From Glaciihabitans sp. (GTDB lineage: Bacteria; Actinomycetota; Actinomycetes; Actinomycetales; Microbacteriaceae): a DNA stretch of 64,000 nt. Each line of letters opens with the position of its first letter. Position 1 is the stretch's first letter. Shown here piece after piece: positions 9,193-17,654 of this stretch. The notes under the pieces are model-generated. The model was not told the origin of the DNA. It was given only the letters and a program-made list of their open reading frames with translations, and did no database searches. The DNA lies in contig JAODBD010000001.1 of the NCBI GenBank assembly GCA_025463785.1, forward strand, positions 118,292-182,291. Reading direction: 5' to 3'. The position numbers and the translations under genes were made by a program.

Positions 9193-10047
9193 ATGAGAGC
9201 ACGGAGGTCGGTCACACTGCTGACTTTCGCGATGGCGTTCGCCGCGACCGCCGCGCTTTCGTCGTGTACCAACAAGCCTTCCCCGGTCCCTTCGAGCAGC
9301 CCCAGTGTCGACGTGTCTGCCCCCTTGCCAACGCTGACTCCAAAGCTCACACCCCAATCACACCCGAAGCCAAAGCCCAAACCGAAACCGGTCAATCCGT
9401 ACCCCTGGCACACGAAGATCGTCTCGACGACGTTCTGGGTGGGCGAGATCTTCGACCCCAACGCTTCCGACGGCAGCCAGGTCATCTCCACGTATGACAC
9501 CAACTGGTACGCCAACTACGGCGGCTGCGACGGCGTAATTGCGTCGAACGCCTGCGGCACCGAGAAACGTACGTCGTCAAACGGGTACTTCCCGCTCAAG
9601 ATGACGCCGAAGCAGAATCCGTTCTATCTCGACCTGCCGTTCGACGACATCAACGACCCCGGCGCATATGCGCGTCGTGGCACGGTCATCCCGTGGGCGA
9701 AGTCCGCAACCTATGCGCGGAACATCCACAATCCCAATGTGAGCCTCATGAAGAACCAGTGGGTCGAGCTGACGAAGGGCGGTGCGACCTGTTATGGGCA
9801 GATCGAGGATGCCGGCCCCGGCCAATACAACGATGCGAACTATGTCTTCGGCAAGAAGAACGCCCGCCCCGCGAACAAAGAGTATGGCGGAGCCGGACTC
9901 GACGTCTCTCCCGCACTCAATGGATGCCTCAAATTTGCCGAGCTGGATGGCGACACCGATCACGTGTCGTGGCGTTTCGTCCCGACCTCCCAGGTGCCCG
10001 CCGGACCGTGGAAGCGCATCGTCACGAGGACTCCCGTAGAGGAGTAG
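9193..10047 (+). CDS. Secreted lipoprotein with double-psi beta-barrel-like C-terminus
   Basis: A 284-residue exported protein. The chosen start gives MRARRSVTLLTFAMAF and a lipobox ending ALSSC, so it should be lipid-anchored at the outer face of the membrane. A Pro/Lys linker (PKPKPKPKPVNPYP) follows, then a globular part with four cysteines. The segment CYGQIEDAGPGQYNDANYVF followed by DVSPAL resembles the double-psi beta-barrel of RlpA/expansin-like proteins, where the Asp pair is functionally important. The family call is tentative. It begins 10 nt after glmS and is probably in the same operon, suggesting a role in binding or remodelling the wall or the secreted polymer. Confidence 0.65.
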   Translation: MRARRSVTLLTFAMAFAATAALSSCTNKPSPVPSSSPSVDVSAPLPTLTPKLTPQSHPKPKPKPKPVNPYPWHTKIVSTTFWVGEIFDPNASDGSQVISTYDTNWYANYGGCDGVIASNACGTEKRTSSNGYFPLKMTPKQNPFYLDLPFDDINDPGAYARRGTVIPWAKSATYARNIHNPNVSLMKNQWVELTKGGATCYGQIEDAGPGQYNDANYVFGKKNARPANKEYGGAGLDVSPALNGCLKFAELDGDTDHVSWRFVPTSQVPAGPWKRIVTRTPVEE

Positions 10048-10238
10048 CCGTTCGGATGCTGCGGACATCCGCAGATTCCCGATGAACCCCGCAGGGTTGC
10101 CCGCAGGCCGTTGACCGCTACAGGCGCGGACGGACAGATTGGCATCGTCAGGCGCACCCCAATTCGAGGGTTCTGTGCGCGTCCGTGCAACCCGAGCGCG
10201 GCGCGGCCTCGACGAGCCTGTGCGACGAGAGGAACACC

Positions 10239-13200
10239 GTGAAGAGCACGCCAGGATCATCCGCGAACCACCCGACACGTCGTCCGATGGCCTTAGCATC
10301 GGCGACGGTGGTCCTGGCGCTCGCCACAGCCCTGTCGTTCGCGGCGCCCGCGCGGGCGGCTGATCCGAGCACTCCGGCGCCGGTGGTAAGTACGGCGCCA
10401 GCTGACACGTCATCCACTCCCTCGGACCCGACGACCCCATCCAACCCAACTCCGGCACCATCTCCGGCACCAATTACAACGCCGGACCCGGTGACTACGC
10501 CAGCACCGGTAACCTCGCCGGCCCCCGTAACAACTCCGACCCCGGTGACGACACCTGACCCTGTCACTACACCAGCCCCCGTCACTACACCGGCCCCGGT
10601 AACTACGCCCGACCCGGTGACAACACCTGCCCCCGTCACGACGCCCGACCCGGCTATAACCCCAATCCCCACACCGCTTCCGGTGAAGGCAGCGGCGCTC
10701 GCGGCAGCGCCCCTGCCCCCGACGGTCGTGACCTTCACGTTCGATGATGGCAACGCCGACACGGTGGCCGCCGCTTCCGTCCTAAATGCCGCGGGCATGC
10801 ACGGCACGTATTACACCAACTCGGGAACGATCGGCCTTCCGGGATACCAGACCCGATCCGATCTCAGCGCGCTCTTCGCTGCGGGGAACGAGATCGCTGG
10901 TCATACCGTCAGTCACCCCGACCTCACGACGCTCTCGAGCGACGCAGCCAAGCGTCAGATCTGCCTGGACCGCGACACGCTGCTCGGCTGGGAGTTCCCC
11001 GTGCAAAACTTCGCCTACCCCTTCGCGGCGACCAACGCTTCCGTAGACGCACTCGCCCAAGCATGTGGGTATAACAGTGCGCGCAATCTTGGTGACATCC
11101 AATCGAAGTTCGGATGCGCCGGATGCCCGTTCGCCGAGAGTATTCCACCCGTCAAGCCATACGAGCTCGCGGCGCTCGACGAGGTCGACGCCACCTGGAC
11201 TCTCGCAGACCTCGAGTCGACGGTGACCAACGCGCAGAGTAACGGCGGCGGATGGGTCATCCTCACGTTCCATCACCTTTGCGACAGCGGCTGTGATTCA
11301 CTTGCCGTGACCCCGGCGCTCTTCAGCCAGTTCGTCTCGTGGCTCAGCACGCAGTCCGCCAACAACACGGCGGTTGAGACCGTCGCGCAGGTCATTGGGG
11401 GCACGACCCAGCCCGCAGTGGTGGTGCCACCGGCCACAAGTTCCGCCAGCGTGACCAACCCCAGCTTCGAGACAACCAACACCACGACAAACCTGCCAGA
11501 TTGCTGGGCGCAGGCAGGCTTCGGTACAAACACGGCGACCTACGATACCGTTTCTCCCGGACACACCGGCAACGTTGCCGCGCGCCTCACGATGAGCGCA
11601 TATACCGACGGTGACTCCAAGGTCATGCCTTTGCTCGACCTCGGCACCTGCGCGCCCTCGGCGATTGCTGGCGCGTCATACCAGCTGAGCGCGTGGTACA
11701 CCTCGACCGCGAACACGCAGTTCGAGGTCTACCTGCGAACTACGACCGGCGGTTGGGTCTATTGGGACGCAAGCCCCTATTTCGCCCCTGCCACAGCGTG
11801 GAGCCCGGCGACCTGGGTTACCCAGCCGGTGCCGGCCGGCTATGACGGCATCGACTTCGGCCTCACCCTGTTCTCACTCGGCACCCTCGTGACGGATGAC
11901 TACTCGCTCACCAGCGTCGCGGCAGCGCTCACCACGACAGCATTGGTCAGTCCAGCGACACCCAACGGCACTTCTAACTGGTACATCAGTCAGCCGACCG
12001 TGACCCTCACCGCATCAAACACCGGCGTCGCAACGACGACCCAGTACTCGCTCGACGCTGGCACGACCTGGCTGACCTACACGGCGCCCGTGACGATCGC
12101 GGCGGGAACCTCGACGTTCTCGTATCGGTCGACGACGGCGACCCAGACCGAGGCGACGCACACCCTGCCGTTCACGGTCGATGTCGATCTGCCGATTGTG
12201 ACAGCATCATTCAACGACACCACGCGTACGTTCAGCGCCAGTGCAACCGATGCCACCTCGGGCGTAGCCGCCATCCAATATCGCACCCCCGGCGGCGCCT
12301 GGACGACCTACACGGTGCCAACCACGATTGACAACGGTTCGATCGCGCTCGAGTTCCGGGCCGTCGATGTCGCGGGCAACATCTCCGCGTCTGTGAACAT
12401 CAGCGAGGGTGCCATCACCACCGCGATCGTGTCACCGTCCTCGGCGGACGGCCTCTCGGGCTGGTATGTAACGCCCCCCACCGTCACGCTGTCGGCCGGC
12501 ACCCCCGGCACCGACCAGGTGACCCAATATTCCTATGACGGCATAGCCTGGAGCACCTATTCTGCGCCGATCATCGTGCCGGACGGAATCTGGACCCTCT
12601 ACTACCGAACGACCGGCGCCGGGCATACCGAGGCAACACAGACGCTCGCGTTCTCGGTCGATAGCACGGCCCCCGTCGTCACTGCGTCCTTCGATTCGAC
12701 GACGCGCACATACAGCGCAGGCGCGAGTGATGCGGCATCCGGTGTCGCCAGCATCCAGCAGAGCATCTCGGGCGGCTCCTGGACGACCTACACCGGTCCC
12801 ACCGTGATCGGCGCGGCCTCGCTGTCGCTCGCCTTCCGGGCAACGGATGTCGCGGGCAACGTCTCAGCGAGCGTTCCCCTCGCGATCGGGGCGATCACCA
12901 CGGCGTCCGTGAGCCCGGCCTCCCCCAACGGGCTGCTCGGCTGGTACACGGTAGCCCCGGTTGTCACACTCTCGGCAGGTACGCCACCGGCCGGGCAGGT
13001 CACGCAGTACTCGTTCAACGGAACGACCTGGGTCACCTACACAGACCCGATCACGATTCCGTCAGGACTCTCGACGCTCTCCTACCGCACCGTAGGAGCC
13101 GGTATTACTGAGGCAACCAACACCCTGCCGTTCTCGGTGGATCTCGATTCGCCGCAGGTCTCGCCCGTCTTCGACAGCGGCACCCGTACGTGGAGTGCGA

Positions 13201-14480
13201 CGGCTACGGACGTGACATCGGGTATTGCCAGCATCCAGGTGCGCATCCCGGGAGGCGCCTGGTCGCCGTACACGGCGCCGGTGAGCATCGGCAACGGATC
13301 GCTCTCGCTCGAGTTCCAGGCCACGGATATCGCGGGCCACGCCTCAGCCGTAGTCGCATTGACGGCGGGTGCGATCACCACCGCATCGGTTTCGCCAGCA
13401 TCGCCCAACGGCGCGGCCGGATGGTACAAGACCGCACCGGTTGTCACCCTCTCAGTGAGCGGTACAGCGTCGCTCGGTTCGCCGAGTTCGGGCCAGGTGA
13501 CGCAGTACTCCTTCACCGGCTTGGCCTGGAGCACGTACACGGCTCCCATCACGATCCCTAATGGAACGACGACATTCAGCTACCGCACCATCGGTGCCGG
13601 CACCACGGAGGCGACGCGGTCGCTGACGCTCATGTCCGACACAGTGGCGCCGCACGTGACTGCGACGTTCCACTCGAGTACACGCACGGCGACCGCGACG
13701 GCGAGCGATAGTGGTTCCGGAGTGGCGTCCATCAGTTGGCGCGTCGCGGGCGGCAACTGGGCAACATACGCCGGCCCCGTGCACCTCGGACGAACCGCGA
13801 TCACGCTTCAATTCAGGGCTACGGATGTCGCCGGGCTGGTCTCCACCGTCGCATCCCTCTCGGTGCCCAAAGGCTCGGTCCGCTCGGCAGCTGCGATCAC
13901 GCTGAAACTCAGCCCATCGACGGTCGCCTATCTTCACTCACCCAGCGCCCGCATTTCGGTCGTATCCGGTGGCAAGCCCGCCACCGGCGACATCACGATT
14001 CTGGTCAGCGGTAAACCGTACGCGACCATTCCCCTCTCGCTCGGTCAGGCGATGGTGCCGCTCTCCAACCTGATTTCCGCCGGCAGGCACACCGTGGTCG
14101 CGGAATACCAGGACGGCCTCACCAATGCGGCTGGAGCATCCGCCCCCGCAGCGATGACCGTGACCAAGGCGCCCACGAGCATCAAACTGAGCAAGGTCTC
14201 CTCGACTGTCGACCCAACGAACAGGACGATCCAGGTGAAGGTGGCGGTGACGGTCCGCATCGTCGGCAGTGCACTACCGCCCCAGGGCAAAGTGGTCATC
14301 GTGGTCAACGGGCACATTGCACGGATTATGACGCTCACGGCGGCGAACGCCGGCAGCGTCACGGTTACGCTGCCGGCGTTCTCGAACAAGACCCGAGCGG
14401 CCACCATCCGCGCATACTTCGTGGGGACGGCCAATCTCAAGCCGGCGACAACCAGCAGCATGGTGATGCGCCTGGTTTAG
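10239..14480 (+). CDS. Large secreted polysaccharide deacetylase with Ig-like repeats
   Basis: A 1,413-residue exported protein. The GTG at 10239 is chosen for its GAGAGGA ribosome site. A signal peptide ends near APARAADPS. A Thr/Pro linker of ten 6-residue repeats (about 82-141) precedes a NodB/CE4 deacetylase domain (about 160-385) with FTFDDG at 166-171, the metal-binding HTVSH near 221 and the late FHHLC motif. A carbohydrate-binding-like beta domain (about 398-560) follows, then four ~160-residue repeats with SPxSPNG and DxTSGVASI blocks, and a C-terminal Ig-like domain (about 1215-1413). It would remove acetyl groups from a wall or exported amino-sugar polymer. No sortase motif or final membrane segment is seen. 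Confidence 0.85.
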   Translation: MKSTPGSSANHPTRRPMALASATVVLALATALSFAAPARAADPSTPAPVVSTAPADTSSTPSDPTTPSNPTPAPSPAPITTPDPVTTPAPVTSPAPVTTPTPVTTPDPVTTPAPVTTPAPVTTPDPVTTPAPVTTPDPAITPIPTPLPVKAAALAAAPLPPTVVTFTFDDGNADTVAAASVLNAAGMHGTYYTNSGTIGLPGYQTRSDLSALFAAGNEIAGHTVSHPDLTTLSSDAAKRQICLDRDTLLGWEFPVQNFAYPFAATNASVDALAQACGYNSARNLGDIQSKFGCAGCPFAESIPPVKPYELAALDEVDATWTLADLESTVTNAQSNGGGWVILTFHHLCDSGCDSLAVTPALFSQFVSWLSTQSANNTAVETVAQVIGGTTQPAVVVPPATSSASVTNPSFETTNTTTNLPDCWAQAGFGTNTATYDTVSPGHTGNVAARLTMSAYTDGDSKVMPLLDLGTCAPSAIAGASYQLSAWYTSTANTQFEVYLRTTTGGWVYWDASPYFAPATAWSPATWVTQPVPAGYDGIDFGLTLFSLGTLVTDDYSLTSVAAALTTTALVSPATPNGTSNWYISQPTVTLTASNTGVATTTQYSLDAGTTWLTYTAPVTIAAGTSTFSYRSTTATQTEATHTLPFTVDVDLPIVTASFNDTTRTFSASATDATSGVAAIQYRTPGGAWTTYTVPTTIDNGSIALEFRAVDVAGNISASVNISEGAITTAIVSPSSADGLSGWYVTPPTVTLSAGTPGTDQVTQYSYDGIAWSTYSAPIIVPDGIWTLYYRTTGAGHTEATQTLAFSVDSTAPVVTASFDSTTRTYSAGASDAASGVASIQQSISGGSWTTYTGPTVIGAASLSLAFRATDVAGNVSASVPLAIGAITTASVSPASPNGLLGWYTVAPVVTLSAGTPPAGQVTQYSFNGTTWVTYTDPITIPSGLSTLSYRTVGAGITEATNTLPFSVDLDSPQVSPVFDSGTRTWSATATDVTSGIASIQVRIPGGAWSPYTAPVSIGNGSLSLEFQATDIAGHASAVVALTAGAITTASVSPASPNGAAGWYKTAPVVTLSVSGTASLGSPSSGQVTQYSFTGLAWSTYTAPITIPNGTTTFSYRTIGAGTTEATRSLTLMSDTVAPHVTATFHSSTRTATATASDSGSGVASISWRVAGGNWATYAGPVHLGRTAITLQFRATDVAGLVSTVASLSVPKGSVRSAAAITLKLSPSTVAYLHSPSARISVVSGGKPATGDITILVSGKPYATIPLSLGQAMVPLSNLISAGRHTVVAEYQDGLTNAAGASAPAAMTVTKAPTSIKLSKVSSTVDPTNRTIQVKVAVTVRIVGSALPPQGKVVIVVNGHIARIMTLTAANAGSVTVTLPAFSNKTRAATIRAYFVGTANLKPATTSSMVMRLV
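10482..10661 (+). repeat. Ten tandem 18-nt units coding a Thr/Pro linker
   Basis: Ten in-frame 18-nt units encode six-residue repeats of the form P(D/A/T)PVTT. The DNA units are imperfect (wobble bases differ), so the repeat is held at protein level. It links the signal peptide to the deacetylase domain, probably as a stiff wall-spanning stalk. Copy number may vary by slippage. Confidence 0.85.
11934..13870 (+). repeat. Four tandem ~480-nt repeats (Ig-like, ~160 residues each)
   Basis: Repeat starts at the Thr-Thr-Ala codons fall at about 11934, 12417, 12897 and 13377, giving spacings of 483, 480 and 480 nt. Each unit carries a TTAxVSPxxPNG start, a W(x)TYTxP strand, an EAT(H/N/Q)TL strand and a DATSGVAxIQ block, followed by FRAxDVAGN. 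This is the pattern of secreted Ig-like and chitobiase-C-terminal-like modules. Repeats 2 to 4 are most alike. Confidence 0.85.
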
Positions 14481-14638
14481 CGGAGGTGGCGCGGCGCACC
14501 CCCTGCCGCAGCTCCCGGTCACGCCTAACGGGCGTCTTGCCTGACTCGCGAGCGGCAGTACCTTCGGACGTGATTGCGCGCGCAGCCCAAAGGTCACACG
14601 CGAGGCGCGTTCCACTTCCTCGGAGATACGATTCCGAC

Positions 14639-16030
14639 ATGAATCTGAATCCCGACGAGTACAGAGCCGTTCTCGACCACGCGACCGCACGGTCGATGGA
14701 GTGGATCGACTCGATTCCCTCTCGCCGTGTCGCCCCCTTCGCGAACGTCGATGAGATGAAGAAGGTTTTCGGGCATCCTCTGCAGCATGCCCCGATGGAT
14801 GCGGTGGCTGTGGTCGATGAGCTGGCGACGCTGGCCGGGCCTGGGTTGATGGCCATGCCATCCGGACGCTTTTTCGGTTGGGTGATCGGCGGAACGCTGC
14901 CTGCCGCGCTCGGCGCAGACGTGCTGGTGAGCTCGTGGGACCAGAATGCCGCCATGCGCTACGCCTCTCCCGCAACTGCCGCGATCGAGGAGGTTGCCGG
15001 CGAGTGGCTCGTCGACCTGCTCGGGCTGCCGGCCGGCTCGGATGTCGGTTTCACGACCGGCGCGACGATGGGCAACTGGACATGCCTGGCTGCGGCGCGA
15101 GCATCCGTTCTGGATGCCGTGGGCTGGGACGTGAATACGCGCGGTCTGCAGGGCGCGCCGGTGGTGACCGTGATTGCTGGCGCCGAGCGGCACGCATCCG
15201 TCGACCTGGCCCTGCGATATCTGGGGCTGGGCCTGCCGACCGTTGTCGATGCTGACGCACAGGGGCGCATTGTTGCGTCCTCGCTCGCTGAGGCTCTCGA
15301 AGCGATCTCCGGCCCAGCCATCGTCGTCCTGCAGGCGGGTAACCTGCACTCGGGCGCGTTCGATCCGATGCGCGAGGCTGTCGCGCTGGCGCATGCTCGC
15401 GGTGCCTGGGTTCACATCGATGGCGCGTTCGGACTCTGGGCCGCGGCAAGTCCCTCGCTGCGCGGCCAGTTGGACGGCGTCGAGACCGCGGACTCCTGGG
15501 CGACGGATGCGCACAAGACGCTCAACGTTCCGTACGACTGTGGCGTCGCAATCATCGCGCGGCCGGGCGTCGCGCGTGCCGCACTCGGTGCGCAGACGAG
15601 CTACCTGATCAAGGACGGCGAGGCTTCGGACCCGTATGACGTGACGCCGGAGATGTCCCGGCGAGCGCGCGGTGTTCCGGTGTGGGCGGCGCTGCGGCAG
15701 CTCGGGCGGTCGGGCGTGGTTGCGTTGGTGGACGGGCTCGTTGCTCGCGCACGCGAGTTGGCTGCGGGGCTGTCCGCGCTACCGGAGGTGACCGTGCTCA
15801 ACGATGTCGTCTTCACCCAGGTGTCGCTGTACTTCGGATCGGATGAGCGCACGCGCGCGGTGACCGCGGCGCTGATCGCCGATGGGGCCGTGTGGATGTC
15901 GGGGTCGAAGTGGCAGGGGCACGACATCCTGCGGATCTCGGTGAGCAACTGGGCGACGGATGCCGACGATGTTGCGTTTGCGGTTGCGGCGGTGGGGCGC
16001 GCTATCGCATCCGTGGATTCAGTTCGCTGA
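14639..16030 (+). CDS. Pyridoxal-phosphate-dependent decarboxylase (group II)
   Basis: A 463-residue fold-type I PLP enzyme of the aromatic-amino-acid/glutamate decarboxylase group. The cofactor lysine is in TDAHKTLNVPYD (about residue 292), preceded by the PLP-binding Asp in HIDGAFGLWA. Other family marks are TTGATMGNW and the substrate-site AERHASVD. Decarboxylation of an aromatic L-amino acid or related acid is the expected reaction, but the substrate is not readable by eye. The start at 14639 is chosen because family-like sequence begins at MNLNPDEYRAVLDHA; upstream in-frame residues are basic and unlike the family. It converges on gatB with 30 nt between stops. Confidence 0.85.
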   Translation: MNLNPDEYRAVLDHATARSMEWIDSIPSRRVAPFANVDEMKKVFGHPLQHAPMDAVAVVDELATLAGPGLMAMPSGRFFGWVIGGTLPAALGADVLVSSWDQNAAMRYASPATAAIEEVAGEWLVDLLGLPAGSDVGFTTGATMGNWTCLAAARASVLDAVGWDVNTRGLQGAPVVTVIAGAERHASVDLALRYLGLGLPTVVDADAQGRIVASSLAEALEAISGPAIVVLQAGNLHSGAFDPMREAVALAHARGAWVHIDGAFGLWAAASPSLRGQLDGVETADSWATDAHKTLNVPYDCGVAIIARPGVARAALGAQTSYLIKDGEASDPYDVTPEMSRRARGVPVWAALRQLGRSGVVALVDGLVARARELAAGLSALPEVTVLNDVVFTQVSLYFGSDERTRAVTAALIADGAVWMSGSKWQGHDILRISVSNWATDADDVAFAVAAVGRAIASVDSVR

Positions 16031-16060
16031 GCCGTAGTGCCATGTCGGCACTGATCGCTG

Positions 16061-17560
16061 CTACTGCCCGGCCCGCTCCAGCACCAGCTCGCGCACCCGC
16101 GCCGCATCCGCCGTGCCCTTCATCGCCTTCATGACGGCACCGATCACAGCGCCTGCGGCCTGAACCTTGCCATCCCGAATCTTCTCCAGAACGTCAGGCT
16201 GAGCGGCGAGGGCCTCGTCGATCGCGGCGATAAGGGCACCGTCATCCGACACGACCTTGAGGCCACGCGCGGCCACGACCGCTGACGGGGTGCCCTCGCC
16301 GGCGATGACACCCTCGAGAACCTGACGCGCCAGACGATCGGTGAGTTCGCCTGAGTCGATCAGGGCGATCAGCGAAGAGACATCGATGGGGGTGACGAGA
16401 GTCGCGGCATCCACCCCGCGCTCGTTGGCGATGCGTGCGATCTCGCCCATCCACCATTTGCGGGCAGACTGCGCCATCGCACCCTCGGCGACCGTCTCCT
16501 CGATCTCGACGAGAAGGCCGGCGTTGACGACATCCTGAAACTCGAGGTCAGAGAAGCTCCACGCCTCCTTGAGGCGCTTGCGGCGAATCGCCGGTGCCTC
16601 GGGCAGGGCGGCGCGAAGTTCCTCGATCAGGGCGATGCCGGGCACGACCGGCAGCAGGTCGGGCTCCGGGAAGTACCGGTAGTCATCCGCATCGCTCTTC
16701 GGACGGCCGGCGGATGTCTGGCCCGTGTCCTCGTGCCAGTGGCGGGTCTCCTGGATGATCGTTCCGCCCTTGGCGAGAATGGCCGCCTGGCGCTGGATCT
16801 CGTACCGGATCGCACGCTCGACACTGCGCAGCGAGTTGACGTTCTTCGTCTCGGTGCGAGTACCGAGCTTGCCCGAACCGCGGGGGCTCAGCGAGATGTT
16901 GGCATCGCAACGGATGTTGCCGCGCTCCATCTTCGCGTCCGAAATTCCCAGCGAAACAATGATGTCGCGAATGGTCGATACATACGCCTTCGCGAGCTCC
17001 GGAGCATCGTGCTCGGCGCCCGTGATCATCTTCGTGACGATTTCCACGAGCGGAACGCCAGCCCGGTTGTAGTCGACGAGCGAATACTCTGCACCCTGGA
17101 TGCGACCGGTCGCACCGCCGATGTGCGTCAGCTTGCCGGCATCCTCTTCCATGTGCGCGCGCTCGATTTCGACAGTGACAACGCGGCCGCTGGCGAGCTC
17201 GACATCCACGCTGCCCTCATAGGCAATCGGCTCATCAAACTGGCTGATCTGGTAGTTCTTTGCGAGGTCGGGGTAGAAATAGTTCTTGCGGGCGAAGCGG
17301 CTCGACTCGGCGATCTGGCATCCGAGAGCCAGGCCAAGGCTGATCGAGTAGCGGATGGCTGTCTCGTTCACGACCGGCAGCGAACCCGGCAGTCCGAGGT
17401 CTACGGGGGTGATGTTCGTGTTGGGCTCGCCGCCGAAGAAGTTCGGGGCATCGCTGAACATCTTCGTCTTCGTGTTCAGCTCGACGTGCACCTCGAACCC
17501 GAGCACGGGCTCGAAGAGTTCGAGGGCCTTGTCGTAGTCCATGAGTTCTGCTTTGGCCAT
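16061..17560 (-). CDS. gatB: Asp/Glu-tRNA amidotransferase subunit B
   Basis: A 499-residue GatB, the tRNA-binding kinase-like subunit of the GatCAB complex that amidates Glu-tRNA(Gln) and Asp-tRNA(Asn). It shows the N-terminal [16 protein letters not shown], the [18 protein letters not shown] segment, the [15 protein letters not shown] block and a C-terminal YqeY-like helical tail. The start [13 protein letters not shown] at 17560 is preferred to an upstream in-frame codon at 17593. It lies 94 nt downstream of gatA. Codon use is that of the left, moderate-GC segment. Confidence 0.95.
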   Translation of the reverse strand: MAKAELMDYDKALELFEPVLGFEVHVELNTKTKMFSDAPNFFGGEPNTNITPVDLGLPGSLPVVNETAIRYSISLGLALGCQIAESSRFARKNYFYPDLAKNYQISQFDEPIAYEGSVDVELASGRVVTVEIERAHMEEDAGKLTHIGGATGRIQGAEYSLVDYNRAGVPLVEIVTKMITGAEHDAPELAKAYVSTIRDIIVSLGISDAKMERGNIRCDANISLSPRGSGKLGTRTETKNVNSLRSVERAIRYEIQRQAAILAKGGTIIQETRHWHEDTGQTSAGRPKSDADDYRYFPEPDLLPVVPGIALIEELRAALPEAPAIRRKRLKEAWSFSDLEFQDVVNAGLLVEIEETVAEGAMAQSARKWWMGEIARIANERGVDAATLVTPIDVSSLIALIDSGELTDRLARQVLEGVIAGEGTPSAVVAARGLKVVSDDGALIAAIDEALAAQPDVLEKIRDGKVQAAGAVIGAVMKAMKGTADAARVRELVLERAGQ

Positions 17561-17654
17561 CAGAGCACCACGCTCCCTACTCGAGTTGCCCACAATGGTC
17601 GGGTTACGGATGTTGAACTAGGCAAAAGTAGGCAACTCGCGGTGCGGACGGCAC

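Noticed and set aside
10053..10074. Terminator hairpin after the lipoprotein gene
   Set aside because: The pairing CGGATG/CATCCG is only 6 bp, and the alternative stem leaves a 2-nt loop. Too weak to call.
10482..10661. CRISPR-like short repeats
   Set aside because: Units are 18 nt, in frame, without spacers, and code a Thr/Pro linker. No cas genes are present in the window.
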